Source of the DNA: AC-32 sp963766375
GTDB lineage: Bacteria > Actinomycetota > Thermoleophilia > Gaiellales > Gaiellaceae
Reading direction: 5' to 3'
Assembly (NCBI GenBank): GCA_963766375.1
Contig: CAVXZG010000009.1
Coordinates: forward strand, 21,504 to 85,503
Length of the DNA: 64,000 bases
Position numbers and translations under genes: made by a program. The notes beneath the pieces were generated by a model. It was not told the DNA's origin. It worked only from the letters and a program-made list of their open reading frames with translations, and ran no database searches. Of this stretch, positions 8,669-17,230 are shown one piece after another. The first letter of the stretch is position 1, and each line of letters opens with the position of its first letter.

Positions 8669-9305
8669 GTTTATTGGTTTCGGCTCGGGTTCGTGCGCGC
8701 TCGATGTTCATCTCGTCCTCGACCGGCTGCTCGTCCTCGCGGCGGAGCTGGGTGAACGTGCGCACGATGATCTTCAGGTCGAGCGGGAGCGACCAGTGCT
8801 CGATGTACCAGAGGTCCTGCTCGATCCGCTCCGGCCAGGTGATCTCCTCGCGCCCGTTCACCTGCGACCAACCCGTGATCCCGGGCTCGACGGCCAGGCG
8901 GTCGCGGTCGCGGTCGCTGTAGTTCGCCACCTGCTCGACGAGGTCGGGGCGCGGGCCGACGAGGCTCATCTGCCCCGCGAGCACGTTCAGGAGCTGCGGC
9001 AGCTCGTCGAGGCTCGTGCGGCGCAGGAAGCGGCCAGGCTTCGTGATGCGCGGGTCGTCCGGCACGACGCCGTACGGGTCATCCGTCAGCTCGTGCGCCA
9101 GCTCGAGCGCGTTGGGGACCATCGTGCGGAACTTGAGCATCCGGAAGCGCCGGCCACCCTTGCCGACACGCTCCTGGGCGAGCAGCACGGGGCGGCCGCC
9201 GTCAACGAGGATCCAGGCCGCGATCGCGGCGAGCAGCGGCGAGAGCAGCACGAGCAGCACGACGGCGGCGACGCGATCGATCAGGCGCTTGAGAAAGCGG
9301 CTCAC
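8664..9305 (-). CDS. Initiating undecaprenyl-phosphate sugar phosphotransferase
   Basis: A 213-residue bacterial sugar transferase (WbaP/PglC catalytic domain, PF02397 type) without the long N-terminal membrane domain of WbaP. It has one N-terminal helix (VAAVVLLVLLSPLLAAIAAWI), then VLLAQERVGKGGRRFRMLKFRTM, the conserved RRTSLDELPQLLNVL (catalytic Asp-Glu) and SLVGPRPDL, and the C-terminal PGITGWSQVNGR. It transfers a sugar-phosphate to undecaprenyl phosphate to start repeat-unit assembly at the membrane. Start GTG 9305 forms a GTGA overlap with the GT4 gene upstream. A second enzyme of this family lies at 45983-46669. Confidence 0.93.
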   Translation of the reverse strand: MSRFLKRLIDRVAAVVLLVLLSPLLAAIAAWILVDGGRPVLLAQERVGKGGRRFRMLKFRTMVPNALELAHELTDDPYGVVPDDPRITKPGRFLRRTSLDELPQLLNVLAGQMSLVGPRPDLVEQVANYSDRDRDRLAVEPGITGWSQVNGREEITWPERIEQDLWYIEHWSLPLDLKIIVRTFTQLRREDEQPVEDEMNIERARTRAETNKR

Positions 9306-10366
9306 CGGCGCACCTCGCGGTAGAGGCGGTCGTGTTCCGCGGCGCTCGAGGCCCACGTGAGAGCTGCCGCGGCCCGGCCCGCACCCGCGTGCGCGGCGGC
9401 CAGCGCCTTCGGCTCGAGCAGGCGCGCGGCGGCCTGCGCGAGCGCCTGCGGATCGCCGGGCGGGACGACCTCGCCGGCGCCGAACTCGCGCACGATCTCG
9501 CCCAGCGAGCCGACGTCCGTCACCACCACCGGGCGACGGTATCCGATCGCAGTCGCGAGCACGCCCGACGAGTCGAGCCGCCTGTACGGCAGGACGACCG
9601 CCGCCGCGCCGCTCATCAGCTCGCGCACCTCGTCGTCGGGCCGGAAGCCGAGCCGCCACTCGACACGCCCGTCCAGGTCGACCTGCTGCACCGGGTCGAG
9701 CGGGTCGCCCGCGACCACGAGCCGCGCGTCCGGGATCTGCGGCAGCGCCTCGAGCAGCACGTCCAGCCCCTTGTAGTCCCGAATCAGGCCGAAGAAGAGC
9801 AGCGTGCGGCCGCTGGGCGGTGGCAGCTCCTCGCCCTCGAAGACCGGGTGCGGGATGCGCGCGATCCGCTCCCGGCTCAGGCCTTGCTCGACGAGCTGTT
9901 CGACGGCCCGGTGCGAGTGGACGATCACGCGCTCGGCGGTCTCGAGCACGTCGGCCCAGACGCGCAGCGCCTTCGCCCGACGGGGCAGCACGTCGTGGGC
10001 CGTCAGCACGAGCGGTCGCTCGTCCGCGATTCGCCGCAGCCAGCGCAGGTCGTGCTCCGGCCGCGGAAGCCACTGCACGTGGACGACGTCGGGATCGAGC
10101 CGCTCGACCCGGCGCAGCAGGCGTGCGACGCTCGGCGGGTACTCGACCGCCTTGAGCGCCAGACGCCCGGGCGCGCGACGGAAGAGCCTCGTCGAGACCG
10201 GCGCGAAGAGCTCCTCGCGGTCATAGCCGTCCGCTTCCGGCACCTGCCCGTGCGGGAAGCGGGAGGTCAGCAGCGAGACCGCGTGTCCCTTCCGGGCCAG
10301 CGCCGACGCGAGCGCGTGGTCGTAAGGAGGCGTGTACGCGAGCGGGTCGACGAGCGCGATTCGCAT
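9302..10366 (-). CDS. Family 4 glycosyltransferase (GT-B fold)
   Basis: A 354-residue retaining glycosyltransferase. The N-terminal domain begins MRIALVDPLAYTPPYDHALA with VVHVQWLPRPEHD and VLTAHDVLP; the C-terminal Rossmann domain has LLFFGLIRDYKGLDVLLEALP, LVVAGDP and the region VLPYRRLDSSGVLATAIGYRRPVVVTDVGSL that carries the GT4 donor-binding site. It probably adds one sugar to the lipid-linked repeat unit. ATG 10366 shares a single base with the TGA of the ATP-grasp gene upstream (TGATG), a translational coupling. Confidence 0.9.
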   Translation of the reverse strand: MRIALVDPLAYTPPYDHALASALARKGHAVSLLTSRFPHGQVPEADGYDREELFAPVSTRLFRRAPGRLALKAVEYPPSVARLLRRVERLDPDVVHVQWLPRPEHDLRWLRRIADERPLVLTAHDVLPRRAKALRVWADVLETAERVIVHSHRAVEQLVEQGLSRERIARIPHPVFEGEELPPPSGRTLLFFGLIRDYKGLDVLLEALPQIPDARLVVAGDPLDPVQQVDLDGRVEWRLGFRPDDEVRELMSGAAAVVLPYRRLDSSGVLATAIGYRRPVVVTDVGSLGEIVREFGAGEVVPPGDPQALAQAAARLLEPKALAAAHAGAGRAAAALTWASSAAEHDRLYREVRR

Positions 10367-11493
10367 CAGACCCTCGAGCGGAGGTAGCCGAGGCTGGCGA
10401 GCGCCGGGCGCGGGTCGTCTGCCGCGAAGACGGCGCGCACCTTCTTGCCGCCCACGTAGTGACGCAGGAACTCGCGCGGGTGCAGCTCACGGCGGCGGGC
10501 CATCTGCGCCGAGACCCAGACGTCCTTCGCGAGGTAGAGCCATGTGATGCCGTCCGGGAGCGTTCGTTCGGGCTGCGGCTCGGCGCCGGTGAGGTCGTCA
10601 TAGGCGATGCGGGCGATCCCGAGCTCCGGGCCCATCGCGATCCCGGCCCAGATCGGCGGGCGGGTGTTCACCTCGAGCAGCTTGAGCTTGCCGTCGCGCG
10701 GATCGCGGACGAGCTCGACGTGGGCCAGGCCCGTGTAGCCCGCCGCGCGCAGGAGCCGGTGGCCGAGCTCGTGCACCTCCGGGTCGTGGCCTGACGCGAA
10801 CACGGCGCTCGTGCCGAAGCGCAGGGGGCCCTGGCGCACCTTGCGCCCGACGACGCTGGCCCTCGGCTCCCCGTCGCGGCCGATGTAGGTGAAGAGCGAC
10901 CAGACCTGCTCGTGCGAGTCCGGGATCAGCTCCTGGACGATCGTCTCGAAGCCCTTGTCCTTCGCCTTCTTCCAGGCAGCGACCGCCTCGTCGAGGTCGG
11001 CCGCGACGAAGGCCTTCTCGCCGAAGGTGAGCGCGAACTCCTGGCCCTCGACGGCCTTCAGCAGGAGCGGTGGGCGCAGGCCGGCGGCACGGATCTGCTC
11101 CGGGCTCTCGGCAGCGACGGTCTTCGGCGAGTCCACGCCCGCCGCGGCCGCCGCCTGCGGCAGGACATCCTTGCGGCGCAGGCGCCGCGTCGCCTCGGGG
11201 TCGTCCGGAAGGGTCACGTCGGCCAGCTCGCGGATCTCGTCCCAGCGATTGAGCACGGCCTCGACGTTCTCGTCCCGCTCCGGGAAGAGCACGGGGCGTT
11301 CACCCGTCTCCCTCAGCACCGCGAGCAGGCCGTCGACGTCGTCGACTACGCGGCTGCTCTGGAGGTAGCGCGAGCGGAGGCCGAACTCGTGCGGTTGCAG
11401 CGCCACGCCGTGGACGGGAATCCCCGCTCGGCCGAGGCTGCGCACGATCGAGAGACCAGCGTGCAGGAGCCCGAAGACCACGACAGGCCTCAC
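10366..11493 (-). CDS. ATP-grasp carboxylate-amine ligase-like protein (1 of 4)
   Basis: A 375-residue ATP-grasp protein. N-terminal pre-ATP-grasp domain: VVVFGLLHAGLSIVRSLGRAGIPVHGV and FGLRSRY; central ATP-binding region PPLLLKAVEGQEFALTFGEK and ETIVQELIPD; C-terminal Mg-binding strand KLLEVNTRPPIWAG. ATP-grasp enzymes activate a carboxylate as acyl phosphate and couple it to an amine or similar nucleophile. The protein at 17227-18318 shares the same order of motifs (RSLGRAG, FRSRY, VQELIP, YDDLTG), so the two are paralogues, and both resemble D-aspartate-ligase-type enzymes. GTG 11493 has GAGGGA about 10 nt upstream. Substrates are unknown; position among glycosyltransferases suggests glycan decoration. 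Confidence 0.85.
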   Translation of the reverse strand: MRPVVVFGLLHAGLSIVRSLGRAGIPVHGVALQPHEFGLRSRYLQSSRVVDDVDGLLAVLRETGERPVLFPERDENVEAVLNRWDEIRELADVTLPDDPEATRRLRRKDVLPQAAAAAGVDSPKTVAAESPEQIRAAGLRPPLLLKAVEGQEFALTFGEKAFVAADLDEAVAAWKKAKDKGFETIVQELIPDSHEQVWSLFTYIGRDGEPRASVVGRKVRQGPLRFGTSAVFASGHDPEVHELGHRLLRAAGYTGLAHVELVRDPRDGKLKLLEVNTRPPIWAGIAMGPELGIARIAYDDLTGAEPQPERTLPDGITWLYLAKDVWVSAQMARRRELHPREFLRHYVGGKKVRAVFAADDPRPALASLGYLRSRV

Positions 11494-11513
11494 CGGCGGT
11501 TTTCCCTCGGCCC

Positions 11514-11538
11514 GGTGACTGTCACTGTGACTGTCACC
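11514..11538. repeat. 12-bp tandem repeat, two units, on a stop codon
   Basis: Two units of the AGTGACAGTCAC repeat seen at 8632-8668. On the minus strand the array begins at the TGA stop of the glycosyltransferase gene (11534-11536) and lies just before the ribosome-binding region of the ATP-grasp gene. Confidence 0.88.
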
Positions 11539-12553
11539 GTGGCACGTCCGAAAGGGCCGCTTCGTAGGCCGTGAGGGTCGCGTCCGTGACCGCCGGCCAG
11601 GCGAAGTGCTCTCGCACCCGATCGCGCGCGGCCTCGCCCATGCGGCGCCGCAGCTCGCGGTCGCCCAGCAGCCGCTCGAGCGCCTCGCGCAGGGCCGGCA
11701 CGTCACGCGGCGGCACGAGCAGCCCGGTCTCGCCGTCGGCGACGAGGTCGAGCAGCCCCCCGACCGCGCCGGCCACGACGGGCCGCCCGTAGGCCATCGC
11801 CTCGGCACAGACCACGCCGAAGCCCTCCCGGTGAGAGGGGACCGCAACCACCGCTGCCCGCTCGTAGAGGGGCCCAAGCGCGTGGTGGGGCACGAACCCG
11901 AGCGCTCCCGGAACCCGGTCGCGCAGCGGCCCGTCTCCTGCCACCACGAGCTTCATCCCATTCGCCGCTTCCACCAGCTCAAGGATTCCTTTCTCCGGCG
12001 AGAGCCGCCCGGCGAACAAGACCTCCGGAGGGTCAGCGGCCTCCGCAACCTGCTCGGGCACGTCCACCCCGCTCGGGATCACGCGCACCTCGCGAGCCCC
12101 CAACTCCCGCGCCGAGTCGGCCAGCGCGTTCGAGGCGCAGATGACCAGCCGCGCTCGCCGCAGCACCGCCCGCGCCACCGGCCGCGCCCGCTGCGCCAGC
12201 TCGACGTCGGTGCCCCAGAGCTGCACCACGAACGGCTTCCCGGTGGTCAGCGCGACCGCGCCGGCCGGCAGCCAGTGCGCGTGAACCAGGTCTGCGTCAC
12301 GCGCCGCCCGCCGCGCGGCCAGCGCGAAGCTCCCGAGCATCGGCGGCACGAACGCCGCCCGCCACGGCTGGCGCCGGAGGTTGCCCACCACGCCGGCGCC
12401 GTAGGCGATCCCGAAGTGCCGGAACGAGGCCGGCGAGACCACCTCCACCTCGACCCCGCGCTCCCGCACGCGATCGACGGCGTCGGCGACGAAGTTCCCG
12501 GCCGGGTCGCCCTCGTAGCGCGGGTACGACGTCGTGAGCACCGCGACTTTCAC
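11534..12553 (-). CDS. Family 4 glycosyltransferase (GT-B fold)
   Basis: A 339-residue glycosyltransferase with a GT4 layout: N-terminal VAVLTTSYPRYEGDPAGNFV, acceptor-side DADLVHAHWLPAGAVAL and VVQLWGTD, and C-terminal VLFAGRLSPEKGILELVEA, LVVAGDGPLRD and the donor-binding VPSHREGFGVVCAEAMAYGR with the EX7E pair. It should transfer a sugar to a lipid-linked or protein-linked acceptor at the inner membrane face. GTG 12553 is used because it overlaps the TGA of the Wzy-like gene (GTGA). Its own stop codon is the first base triplet of a 12-bp tandem repeat array. Confidence 0.92.
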   Translation of the reverse strand: MKVAVLTTSYPRYEGDPAGNFVADAVDRVRERGVEVEVVSPASFRHFGIAYGAGVVGNLRRQPWRAAFVPPMLGSFALAARRAARDADLVHAHWLPAGAVALTTGKPFVVQLWGTDVELAQRARPVARAVLRRARLVICASNALADSARELGAREVRVIPSGVDVPEQVAEAADPPEVLFAGRLSPEKGILELVEAANGMKLVVAGDGPLRDRVPGALGFVPHHALGPLYERAAVVAVPSHREGFGVVCAEAMAYGRPVVAGAVGGLLDLVADGETGLLVPPRDVPALREALERLLGDRELRRRMGEAARDRVREHFAWPAVTDATLTAYEAALSDVPR

Positions 12554-13887
12554 CGGGATCCTGGGAGCCGTAGGTTCTTTGAGAACACCGCAGGCGTCGC
12601 GAGCACGAGCATCGCGAAGACGTAGAAGTAGAGGAACGACATGGTCAGGTAGAAGACGTTCGCGGCCATCGTCCCGACGAGGGCGGCCGTCATCCCCCAG
12701 GCCAGTGGCCGCAGCCGCGCCGCCAACGGGTCGCCCGCTGCCGCCAGCGCCCGCCCGAGCTTCCGCGCCACGCCGAGCCGCGCGAACAGGTACCAGAGGA
12801 AGACCGCGAACAACGCCGTCCCGACGACCCCGCCCTCGACGAGCAGCGCGACGTAGTACGAGTGCGGCCCCCAGTTCGTCTTCCCGGTCACGAACTCGTA
12901 GTAGACCGAGAAGTTGTTGAACCCGAGCCCGAAGAGCGGATGCTGGTGCAGCACCTGCGGGATGAAGTCGTAGACGCCGAAGTGCGCCGTCGTCGAGCGG
13001 CCGCCGGTCTGGAGCCGCGACCGGATCACGACGTCGAAGAAGTGCCGCCGCCGGTACACCTCGTAGGCGACCGGGATCACCACCAGCGCGAGCGGCAGGA
13101 CCGCGGCGCGCGAGAAGAGCAGGTGCCGGTAGGGAATCAGGAGCACCAGCGCGCCCACCACGAGCCCCAGCATCCCGCTGCGCGAGAGCGTCGCCAGCTC
13201 GGCCAGGAGCAGGAACCCGATCAGGATCCCCAGCGGCAGGCGCAGCCGGTGCCGCCGCTCGAGGCGCAGGTAGATCGGCGTCAGGATCAGGATCGGGAGC
13301 ACCAGCATGATCCCGAGGTGGTTCGGGTCGCCGGTCAGCGCGTTCGGCCGGTAGACGCTCGAGCCGTTGACCGCGCCGTAGACGTTGATCTGGCTGGCCC
13401 CGCGGGTCAACGGCTTCAGGAGCACCGAATCGAGGTTGTGCCCGGCCTGCGCGTCGAGCAGCTGCAGGATCCCGTAGGCCGCGTTGACCGCGATCCCGCC
13501 CAGGAACCAGCCGAGCGTGCGCCAGAAGAAGCGCAGCGAGCGGCCGGCGAGGTAGATCACCCCGACGATCAGGAACGCGAAGTGGATCAGCCACTTGACG
13601 AGCCCCTTGCCGTACTGGTCGAGCGCCTGGCCGGTCTCGAGGTTGAAGAAGCCGATCAGGTAGACGAGCAGGAACGCGACCAGGAAGGCGAGCAGGATGG
13701 CGGCGGTGCGCGGCACCGGCCCGGCCCGCCGCCCGAGGCGGTCGAATGCGTAGGACAGCAGGAAGCCGATCGCCGTCAGGTCGGCGAGGAAGACCGAGCC
13801 GGCCACGTTCCACTGCACCTTGGCGAAGGTGGCGCAGAACGCCGCAGCCAGGAAGAAGAACGGGACGAGCGCGCTCTCGCGTTTCAC
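12550..13887 (-). CDS. O-antigen ligase/polymerase family membrane protein (Wzy-like)
   Basis: A 445-residue multi-pass membrane protein with about 11-12 hydrophobic segments and the large periplasmic loop typical of the Wzy/WaaL family, containing RPNALTGDPNHLGIMLVLP, LATLSRSGMLGLVVGALVL and HPLFGLGFNNFSVYYEF ... GPHSYYVALLVEGGVVG. The Arg/His-containing loops and the final H-S-x-Y motif match O-antigen polymerases. It would join lipid-linked repeats outside the membrane. GTG 13887 is preceded by AGGAAGG 7 nt upstream. A structured 74-nt repeat element lies 26 nt upstream of the start. A second Wzy-like protein is encoded at 33.4-34.9 kb. Confidence 0.9.
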   Translation of the reverse strand: MKRESALVPFFFLAAAFCATFAKVQWNVAGSVFLADLTAIGFLLSYAFDRLGRRAGPVPRTAAILLAFLVAFLLVYLIGFFNLETGQALDQYGKGLVKWLIHFAFLIVGVIYLAGRSLRFFWRTLGWFLGGIAVNAAYGILQLLDAQAGHNLDSVLLKPLTRGASQINVYGAVNGSSVYRPNALTGDPNHLGIMLVLPILILTPIYLRLERRHRLRLPLGILIGFLLLAELATLSRSGMLGLVVGALVLLIPYRHLLFSRAAVLPLALVVIPVAYEVYRRRHFFDVVIRSRLQTGGRSTTAHFGVYDFIPQVLHQHPLFGLGFNNFSVYYEFVTGKTNWGPHSYYVALLVEGGVVGTALFAVFLWYLFARLGVARKLGRALAAAGDPLAARLRPLAWGMTAALVGTMAANVFYLTMSFLYFYVFAMLVLATPAVFSKNLRLPGSR

Positions 13888-13913
13888 GAGCCGACCTTCC
13901 TACGCCCGGCGCA

Positions 13914-13987
13914 TCGACCGGTCATTTCAGACGGACGCACGGGCATAGCCCGAGCGTCCTGAGGGCGGCACCGCAAGCGGCGCCTCA
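13914..13987 (-). ncRNA. Two-hairpin intergenic element, copy 1
   Basis: On the minus strand it begins with the TGA stop of the upstream glycosyltransferase gene and ends 26 nt before the Wzy start. Hairpin A is GGCGCCG-CTTG-CGGTGCC; then CTCAGG opens hairpin B (GGACGC ... GCGTCC around GGGC-TAT-GCCC), closed by TCA/TGA, followed by the tail TGAAATGACCGGTCGA. Copies 2 and 3 at 30822-30893 and 33418-33490 keep the structure with compensating changes. Hairpin A here contains a G-U pair on the minus strand that would be an A-C mismatch on the plus strand, favouring minus-strand RNA. Function unknown; an RNA or a REP-like repeat are both possible. Confidence 0.65.
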
Positions 13988-15235
13988 TTTCAGGCTCCAG
14001 AGCAGCTCGGCCAGCTCCTCGACGCGGGACTGGCGCGAGAGACGCTTGCGCTGCTCGGGCGTGAGGTGGCCGTCGAGCAGCTTCCCCGCGCGCCAGCGGG
14101 CGTGCAGCCCCAGCAGCGCCTCGCGGATCCCGTTGACGTCGTCGGGGGCGACCACGACGCCGGCGCCCGTCTCGCGGACGAGGTCGGCGGCCGCCCCGTC
14201 CGGCGGCACCGCGGCCAGGATCGGCCGCTCGGCGGCGAGGTACTCGAAGATCTTGCCGCTCGGCACGACGCGCCCTCGACCGGCCGCGTCGGGAAGCAAC
14301 AGCAGGTTCGCCTCCGAGTCGCGCTGGAGCTCGAGCGCGCGGCGGTGCGGCAGGTAATCGAGCAGCTCGAGCCGGTCGCCGAGGCCGAGCTCCTGCACCC
14401 ACTCACGATCGGCGGCGCGAAAGTCGCCGACGAAACGCACGACGACGTCGTCCAGGCCGGACTCGGCGAGGGCGGTCAGGAACGCGCGCGGGTTGCGCTG
14501 GCCGAAGAAGCTCCCCGTGTGCGTGATCCGGAAGCGCTCGCCGGGCTTGTACTCGAGGCCGGCGAAGTCGTCGAAGTCGGAGCCGTTGGGAATCACGCGC
14601 ACGGGGCCGGCCGGGTCGAAGCCGCGCACCTCGTCGGCGATCGACTCCGAGACGGCAACGACCGCATCGGCTCGTCGGGCCACGAGCTGGACGACCCGCT
14701 CGAGCGCCTTCTCCTTCAAGCGCACGGAGGTTCGGTCGAAGCGGCGATCGGCGTTGCGCACCAGCGAATCGCGCTGGTCGGCGACCCACGGGGTTCCGGT
14801 CAGTCGCTTGACCGACGCGCCGATCAGGTTGAGCGAAAGGGGCGGGCTGGTCGTGATCACGACGTCGATTCCCTCCCGCTTGACGATGCGCACGGCGGCG
14901 GGCACGGCGGTGGGGGCCCAGGTGACGCTCGCATCCGGCAGCAGCAGGCGGCGGTAGGCGAGCCGCGCCTTGGCGAGCGCGAGGTCGGTGCCCTCGAGCG
15001 CGTGCAGCTCCTCGGAAGGAAGCCGCGCGCGAGGCCCGAGGTAGCGGGCCCGGTGCACGAACGCCTGCGTCGGCGGCCGCAGCTCCTCGTCGCGGTGGAG
15101 CCACTTCGGGTCGTCGGGCGCGAGCACGTGCGTCTCGATCCCGAGGGCCGGCAGATGGGTCGCCAGCTTGAGCGGCCGCTGCACGCCGCCGCCGCCCGCT
15201 GGGGGCCAATACATCGTCACCAAGAGAACTTTCAT
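13985..15235 (-). CDS. Family 4-like glycosyltransferase
   Basis: A 416-residue GT-B glycosyltransferase. It begins MKVLLVTMYWPPAGGGGVQRPLKLATHLP, the glycine-rich loop common in WbuB-like enzymes, continues with VVITTSPPLSLNLIG and ADAVVAVSESIADEV, then VRVIPNGSDFDDF, the C-terminal HTGSFFGQRNPRAFLTAL, and the donor site near GKIFEYLAAERPILAAVPPDG. It should transfer a sugar (often an aminosugar in this subfamily) to the lipid-linked intermediate. Overlaps the end of the frameshifted membrane protein gene upstream by 4 nt (ATGA-type). Its stop codon is the first triplet of structured element copy 1. Confidence 0.88.
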   Translation of the reverse strand: MKVLLVTMYWPPAGGGGVQRPLKLATHLPALGIETHVLAPDDPKWLHRDEELRPPTQAFVHRARYLGPRARLPSEELHALEGTDLALAKARLAYRRLLLPDASVTWAPTAVPAAVRIVKREGIDVVITTSPPLSLNLIGASVKRLTGTPWVADQRDSLVRNADRRFDRTSVRLKEKALERVVQLVARRADAVVAVSESIADEVRGFDPAGPVRVIPNGSDFDDFAGLEYKPGERFRITHTGSFFGQRNPRAFLTALAESGLDDVVVRFVGDFRAADREWVQELGLGDRLELLDYLPHRRALELQRDSEANLLLLPDAAGRGRVVPSGKIFEYLAAERPILAAVPPDGAAADLVRETGAGVVVAPDDVNGIREALLGLHARWRAGKLLDGHLTPEQRKRLSRQSRVEELAELLWSLK

Positions 15236-17230
15236 CGGAGCCGGTACAGAACGTACCGCGACCCCGAGTAGACGCGCGGCAGCGCGAACCGGGCGTGGGG
15301 CACCCGCGTGCGGTCGACGAGTAGCCAGTGCGCGCCGTAGCGCCGAGGCAGGGACAGGGGCCCGCCGTGCTGGAAGAAGCGCTGCGCGTCCTTCACGCGC
15401 GCGGTCGGGTGGTTCGCGCGCGTGTTGGCCACGTGGAACGTAGGCGCCGCGTTCACGTAGACCGGCGCGAAGGCACCGAGCTCATACGCGGTGAGTGGGT
15501 CGGAGAAGACGACGTCGCCCTTCGGCACGTGCTCCCGCACGGCGGCGACGAGCTTTTGCGGCAGCCCCAGCCGTGCCGCGGCGGGCCGCGACCAGTGCGA
15601 GTAGCCGTGAGCCGCGACCGGGGCAAGGAAGAGCGCCACGGCGGCGGCCGCCACCACGGGTTGGCCTTCGACCTGCGGAATGCGGCGCCCGAACAAGGCG
15701 GCGACGAGCAATGCGGCGGCGGCCGCTCCGAAAGCGATCCAGGTCAGGCCCGCGGGAGCGCCGTGCTCCGGGCGGTAGGGCAGCCCGAAGTCACCGGGGA
15801 AGTAGTGCTGGAGCACGATCCCGGCCGCGAGCGCAACGGGTAAGAGGGCCCAGCGCAGAAAGCCCGCCAGCACCAGCGCTCCGCCGACGACCGCGAAGGC
15901 CCTGGGCGAGAAGCCGACGATCCGGCGCGCCTGGGAGATCGAGATCGCATCGGCGAAGTGCGGGAAGACGAACGGCAGCAGCGCGATCGCGAACGTCACC
16001 AGCATCCCGCCGAGCACGAAGGCCGCCCACATCCGCCGGTGCGCGAAGACGGCGAGCGGAACGAGCGCCAGCGACGCGACGGCAATCGCTCCCGCTCGCC
16101 CGAAGAGCTCGGGCGTCAGGCGGTAGCTGTGCAGGCCGAACACATCCAGTTCCTGCCCGTAGTCCGTGAAGGCTCGCCGAACCTCCGCGTGCGAGGGGCT
16201 GTGGGAGACCGTCTCGCGCACGACCGGGAGCAGCCAGAGGACCACCAGCCCGGCGGGCACGACGATCGCCGCGAGCGCCGCCCCGATGTGCGGCAGGTCG
16301 TGGCGCACATCCAGCACCGCCCGCACGACGAGGAACCCGACGAGCCCGACCGCGAGCGAGCACCGAGTGACTCGGGTGGACGAGTGTCATCGCCGTCGAG
16401 GCGACTGCGATCGAGGCGAGGAGCGCCCTCGAGGGCGCCCGTACGTAGGCGAAGACGAGCGCGAGCAGCGCCGGCAGCAGGAGGGCGCGCGAGGCGGTCG
16501 CCGGCAGCGCCAGCGACGTGAACGCGCCGCCGTGGCCGGGCGCAAGGCCGAGCAGCGCAAACTGCGTCAACGCGGACGCGACGCCTGCCCAGCGGGAGCG
16601 GAACAGCGCCAGTCCCGCCTCGTAGGTCAGCACGAAGGACAGCGGCAGCAGCACCGTCGGGGCGTGCAGCACGACCGAGGGCGGGCCGACGCCGGCGAGG
16701 CGCGCGATCAGGGCGATCGCCGCGTGCCAGAGCGGAAATGCATAGCCCGGGTGCAGCCCGCCGTCCTTGAACTCGTCCACCGAGCGCAATGAGAGGGAGT
16801 CGAGGCCGAGCAGCTTCTGCTCGCGCGCCAGGTGGAAGAAGGCGTCGCCGTCGTAGCCCGAGACCCACCAGAGCGAGATTCCCGCAACGGCTCCGAGCCC
16901 GAGCACTGCGAGGCTCCAGTCCGAACCTCCGGCTGAGCGACCTGCCGCAAAGGGCAGTGCCACGACCGCCACCGCAATCAGCACCCCGAGCGCGAGCCAC
17001 AGCGACGAGTGCAGAGCGAACATCAACGCCGTCGCGCCGAAGAGCGCGGCCATCGCCCAGACGAACGCCCCTGAGAGGCCTCGCACGCCGAACGCGCGGG
17101 CCACCAGCGCCCCGGGCAGAAGCAGACACGCAACGGCAGCCGCGAGCCGGAGCCCGAGCCCGACCCCATGCGCGGGCAGGAGCCTCGAGACCCCGAGCAG
17201 GAGCGGCGCGGCCAGCCAGGCGAGCCTCAT
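15232..17230 (-). CDS. GT-C-like multi-pass membrane protein, interrupted by one frameshift
   Basis: Two overlapping reading frames together make one protein of about 665 residues. The N-terminal part from ATG 17230 (MRLAWLAAPLLLGVSRLLPAHG) has some ten helices and the GYDGDAFFHLAREQKLL motif, an acidic first loop as in GT-C glycosyltransferases. It reads to TLVHPSHS and then loses frame near 16355-16375; one base later the other frame continues naturally with SLAVGLVGFLVVRAVLDVRH and runs to the stop at 15232, ending in an extracytoplasmic domain. A single-base indel explains the break; whether it is real or an assembly error cannot be told. Start overlaps the ATP-grasp stop upstream. It may transfer a polyprenyl-linked sugar or ligate the glycan. 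Confidence 0.72.

Noticed and set aside
13914..13987. Resemblance of the two-hairpin element to a c-di-GMP-I riboswitch or hammerhead ribozyme
   Set aside because: Short matches (GCACGGGCA on the plus strand, TGAAATGA on the minus) do not extend to the conserved cores of either class, and the geometry is different.
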